DNA from: Psychrobacillus faecigallinarum
Lineage (GTDB): Bacteria; Bacillota; Bacilli; Bacillales_A; Planococcaceae
DNA length: 64,000 bases
Assembly: GCF_014836595.1 (NCBI RefSeq)
Contig: NZ_JACSQO010000011.1
Span: forward strand, 69,546 to 133,545
Reading direction: 5' to 3'
Numbering within the stretch: position 1 is the stretch's first letter; every line of letters starts with the position of its first letter. Both the position numbers and the translations under genes were made by a program. The notes beneath the pieces were generated by a model. It worked only from the letters and a program-made list of their open reading frames with translations, was not told the DNA's origin and ran no database searches. This document shows, piece after piece, positions 62,022 through 64,000 of the stretch.

Positions 62022-62506
62022 CGTAGCTCACCATTACTTTCTAAGACGCTATTTTTCGTTGCTTCTCTTCGATTCTCTAATCTACTAGTAATTTCTGCAT
62101 CTTGAATGGAAAGAATTTGTGCCGCTAGTAGCCCTGCATTTGTAGCTCCTGCCTTTCCTATAGCTACCGTTGCTACTGGAACTCCTCCAGGCATTTGAAC
62201 AATTGATAACAAGGAATCTAATCCGTTCAATGCCTTCGATTGGACTGGAACCCCGATGACTGGAAGAGTTGTTTTTGCAGCTACCATTCCTGGTAAATGT
62301 GCTGCTCCGCCAGCTCCAGCAATAATAACTTGTATACCTCGATCTCTTGCCTGCTCTGCATATTCAAACATAAGATCAGGAGTACGATGTGCAGAAACTA
62401 CTTGTTTTTCATATGGAATGTGTAATTCATCTAAGATTTCACAGCTATGCTTCATTGTTTCCCAATCACTAGAACTACCCATAATTACACCAATTTTTGC
62501 GTCCAT
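62018..62506 (-). CDS. purE: N5-CAIR mutase PurE
   Basis: A 162-residue class I Pur[18 protein letters not shown] at the start and [15 protein letters not shown] contain the substrate-binding residues; [13 protein letters not shown] follows. First gene of the operon, under the PurR boxes and the guanine riboswitch. The C-terminal tail is charged. Confidence 0.96.
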   Translation of the reverse strand: MDAKIGVIMGSSSDWETMKHSCEILDELHIPYEKQVVSAHRTPDLMFEYAEQARDRGIQVIIAGAGGAAHLPGMVAAKTTLPVIGVPVQSKALNGLDSLLSIVQMPGGVPVATVAIGKAGATNAGLLAAQILSIQDAEITSRLENRREATKNSVLESNGELR

Positions 62507-62537
62507 TATTTTCGTCCCTTCCTTTTTTAAACAAAAA

Positions 62538-62590
62538 ATTCCTCAAATAAACTGTTTTCTTTTAGAAGAAAAGCAGTTTACTTGAGGAAT
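62538..62590 (-). terminator. riboswitch terminator upstream of purE
   Basis: Long stem (ATTCCTCAA.TAAACTG paired with CAGTTTA.TTGAGGAAT, G-U tolerated) followed by T6 on the minus strand. Lies 32 bp before the purE start and is the expression platform of the aptamer at 62663. Confidence 0.9.
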
Positions 62591-62662
62591 ATAAAAAATG
62601 GGTTTGTTATTTGCATATGCATATAAGAACTCACCCTTTTAGTAGTTTCCAAAAGTCGCTTT

Positions 62663-62732
62663 CCCTCATAGTCCTGTCATTTACGGTGACTTGGTAGAGA
62701 CGCTAAAGCCAATTCTTTAGCATATATGGGGA
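62663..62732 (-). ncRNA. purine riboswitch aptamer, guanine type
   Basis: On the minus strand: CATATATGCTAAAG, GGCTTTAGC (P2), TCTCTACC, the loop ACCGTAAAT and GGACTATGAGGG. The C in GACTATG is the specificity residue that pairs with guanine or hypoxanthine; adenine types have T there. Followed by a strong terminator, so purine excess should stop purE transcription. Confidence 0.92.
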
Positions 62733-62756
62733 TAAAATCGTTCTATTACTATTAAT

Positions 62757-62785
62757 ATTCTAACAAGTCTAGATAGTAACGTCAA
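62757..62785 (-). promoter_or_regulatory. sigma-A promoter of the purine operon
   Basis: On the minus strand, TTGACG, 17 bp, TAGAAT, ~25 bp before the aptamer. Confidence 0.8.
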
Positions 62786-62789
62786 CGGT

Positions 62790-62835
62790 TAAAAGCGAAC
62801 AATTAATTTTCAGAAAACTATAATGTTCGGTTTTT
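62790..62835. promoter_or_regulatory. PurR operator: two inverted PurBoxes
   Basis: TAAAAGCGAACAAT (62790-62803) and, inverted, AAAAACCGAACATT (62822-62835), with the central CGAAC in each and ~18 bp between. This is the B. subtilis-type PurR arrangement, directly upstream of the -35. Confidence 0.8.
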
Positions 62836-62845
62836 AGTACTTATT

Positions 62846-63037
62846 TCAAGATTCTTTATCTTTTATTCCTTTTAATTGAATCATTTGTCTTATAGGGGTA
62901 GGAACTCCGTCTACCTCTGCAAATAAAGGCTCTTCTCTCCTACCGACCACCTGAAAGCCTTGCTTTGCCATCTTTTCCATACAAGCAGAGATGCTTTCGT
63001 TTTCCTCCACTTCAAACCATTTGGTTTCTTGCTTCAT
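62846..63037 (-). CDS. yebG: NETI-motif protein YebG
   Basis: A 63-residue protein. [34 protein letters not shown] followed by RQMIQLKG matches the small NETI-motif family, found between yebE and purE in Bacillales. Its ATG overlaps the yebE stop, so the two are one transcript. Function unknown. Confidence 0.88.
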   Translation of the reverse strand: MKQETKWFEVEENESISACMEKMAKQGFQVVGRREEPLFAEVDGVPTPIRQMIQLKGIKDKES

Positions 63038-63579
63038 CTAAATAACTTCCCTTTCCGAACCGTTTTGACCCAGAAGCCCCCATGAATAGTTTTGGGCTCA
63101 TAAGCAATGATAAATATTTTCGGGTCGATTTCCTTTAACCGATTATACAGCTTAACTTCGTATTTTCTCGGAGTTAATATTTGCAATGCTTGTCTGTGAC
63201 CTTCCAGACCATTTGCAGTCCAATCTGTAACACCATACCCCTCTTCCCTCAAAATAGAGGATAAGTGGTTAACGTCACTTTCAGTAGAAATAGCATTGAC
63301 CATAATATATCCTAAAGACATTTTTTCCTCAAGTTTAGAACCAACGATAATCCCTGTACCAAAACCAAGCGCATAAGCAATTAAATTCTGGATTGCATCC
63401 AAGTTATCTAACACCAGTCCTAAACCTACTATATAAACGGTTACTTCTATTATACTCATAAAAGCTGCAACATAACGATAGCCTTTCAGTGTTAGAATCA
63501 TTCTTGTTGTTGATAAGGTAACATAAACAATGTTAATCGCGAAGATAATCAAAACCATAGTAAATGCATTTTCTAACAT
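63034..63579 (-). CDS. yebE: YebE-family membrane protein (DUF2179/DUF5698)
   Basis: A 181-residue protein. Three or four membrane segments in the first ~80 residues ([30 protein letters not shown]...) carry the DUF5698 pattern, then a cytoplasmic DUF2179 ferredoxin-like domain ([27 protein letters not shown]..). ATG at 63579 has GAGGAG upstream; an earlier frame to 63612 lacks one. Such proteins are linked to nucleotide second-messenger binding in some relatives; here the function is unknown. Confidence 0.88.
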   Translation of the reverse strand: MLENAFTMVLIIFAINIVYVTLSTTRMILTLKGYRYVAAFMSIIEVTVYIVGLGLVLDNLDAIQNLIAYALGFGTGIIVGSKLEEKMSLGYIMVNAISTESDVNHLSSILREEGYGVTDWTANGLEGHRQALQILTPRKYEVKLYNRLKEIDPKIFIIAYEPKTIHGGFWVKTVRKGKLFR

Positions 63580-63698
63580 TCTTTCAACTCCTCTTATATA
63601 ATACTTCCCCATTGGTTGAAGATGTATTAATATATACCCTTTATGGTTAGACCTAATCGGAAAATTGAAGAATTGTAGTTGTTCTTAAGAATGTGTGA

Positions 63699-63755
63699 GG
63701 GAAAATATCTATAATGACAGAGGGATGAATGAAGTATGAGGGAAAATACATGTCT
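63699..63755. repeat. pair of TGAGGGAAAATA repeats
   Basis: The motif TGAGGGAAAATA occurs at 63697-63708 and again ~40 bp on (about 63738-63749), separated by AT-rich sequence. Start of a repeat-rich region upstream of yebE. Confidence 0.45.
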
Positions 63756-63835
63756 TTGGAATGCTTGATGGAAATTTTGAGTGTTGTGACTGAAATGAAG
63801 CTTTAATTGGGGTCTATTTTTGGATGGATATTGGA

Positions 63836-63906
63836 TTTATGACCGTTCGTGGAGATTTATGACCGGATAGCTTAGTTTTATGACCGGATAAATTATTTTA
63901 TGACCG
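63836..63906. repeat. four TTTATGACCG direct repeats at 20-21 bp period
   Basis: Copies of TTTATGACCG start at 63836, 63856, 63877 and 63897. The following bases alternate between GTTC and GATA. TTTTGGATGG (63818) recurs at 63981, suggesting that a second block begins at the window edge. No open frame covers this stretch. Confidence 0.8.
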
Positions 63907-64000
63907 TTCAGCATTTTTCTACTCATTCTTAAGAAAAGTAGGTGCCATTTTAACCAATCATAAGTTTATTTAGGAACTGTTTTTGGATGGATTTTGGATT

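Overview
The window is a low-GC Firmicutes chromosome segment, most likely a Planococcaceae/Caryophanaceae member close to Psychrobacillus, Sporosarcina or Lysinibacillus. The assignment rests on three things: strong AGGAGG ribosome sites with frequent GTG/TTG starts; a Bacillus-type gene order yebE-yebG-purEKBCSQLFMNHD-yerA-yerB-yerC-pcrB-pcrA-ligA-camS-gatCAB; and a dispersed GC-rich hairpin element that I associate, from memory, with this group. Genus is inference. No rRNA, tRNA, CRISPR array or intact mobile element was found. Nearly all genes are on the minus strand.

Layout from left to right. 1-8.6 kb is accessory: the end of an alpha/beta hydrolase, a lipoprotein, a YwaF-like membrane protein, a short-chain dehydrogenase, a YciI-like protein, an unusual 793-residue protein carrying two class I isoprenoid synthase folds, and an SMI1/KNR4-leucine-rich-repeat protein. 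8.8-11.3 kb is an aromatic-acid type MFS transporter with its LysR regulator. 11.6-14 kb holds a beta-propeller lipoprotein and a DegV protein. 14.4-17.7 kb is the thiamine salvage operon tenA-thiM-thiD-thiE behind two tandem TPP riboswitches, each with its own terminator. rlmCD follows at 17.8-19.2 kb, and short relics that look like extra rlmCD copies lie near 12.9, 14.3 and 27.7 kb.

19.8-25.6 kb is a minus-strand cluster that reads as a self-regulated cell-surface thiol-redox/metal module: CcdA, a ResA-like thioredoxin, a sensor kinase, a response regulator, a BNR-repeat lipoprotein, a second CcdA-like transporter and a YdhK-type lipoprotein. After a HAD phosphatase comes 1.2 kb of debris (hairpin repeats, an IS1182-type transposase remnant, an rlmCD relic). 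Next is the cytochrome bd operon with two very small membrane-protein genes: cydS after cydB, and an unnamed 31-codon gene translationally coupled in front of cydA. DgkB, a thioredoxin-like protein, a divergent KtrB/TrkH potassium channel subunit, an S51 peptidase and a lipoprotein follow.

35.3-36.1 kb is a four-fold tandem array of a ~200-bp unit built around a GC-rich hairpin. 36.1-63.6 kb is conserved core: gatCAB, camS, ligA, pcrA, pcrB, yerC, yerB, yerA, then the full twelve-gene purine operon, controlled by a recognisable PurR operator pair, a sigma-A promoter and a guanine-type riboswitch with a terminator. yebG and yebE precede it. The last 400 bases hold an array of TTTATGACCG repeats at a 20-21 bp period.
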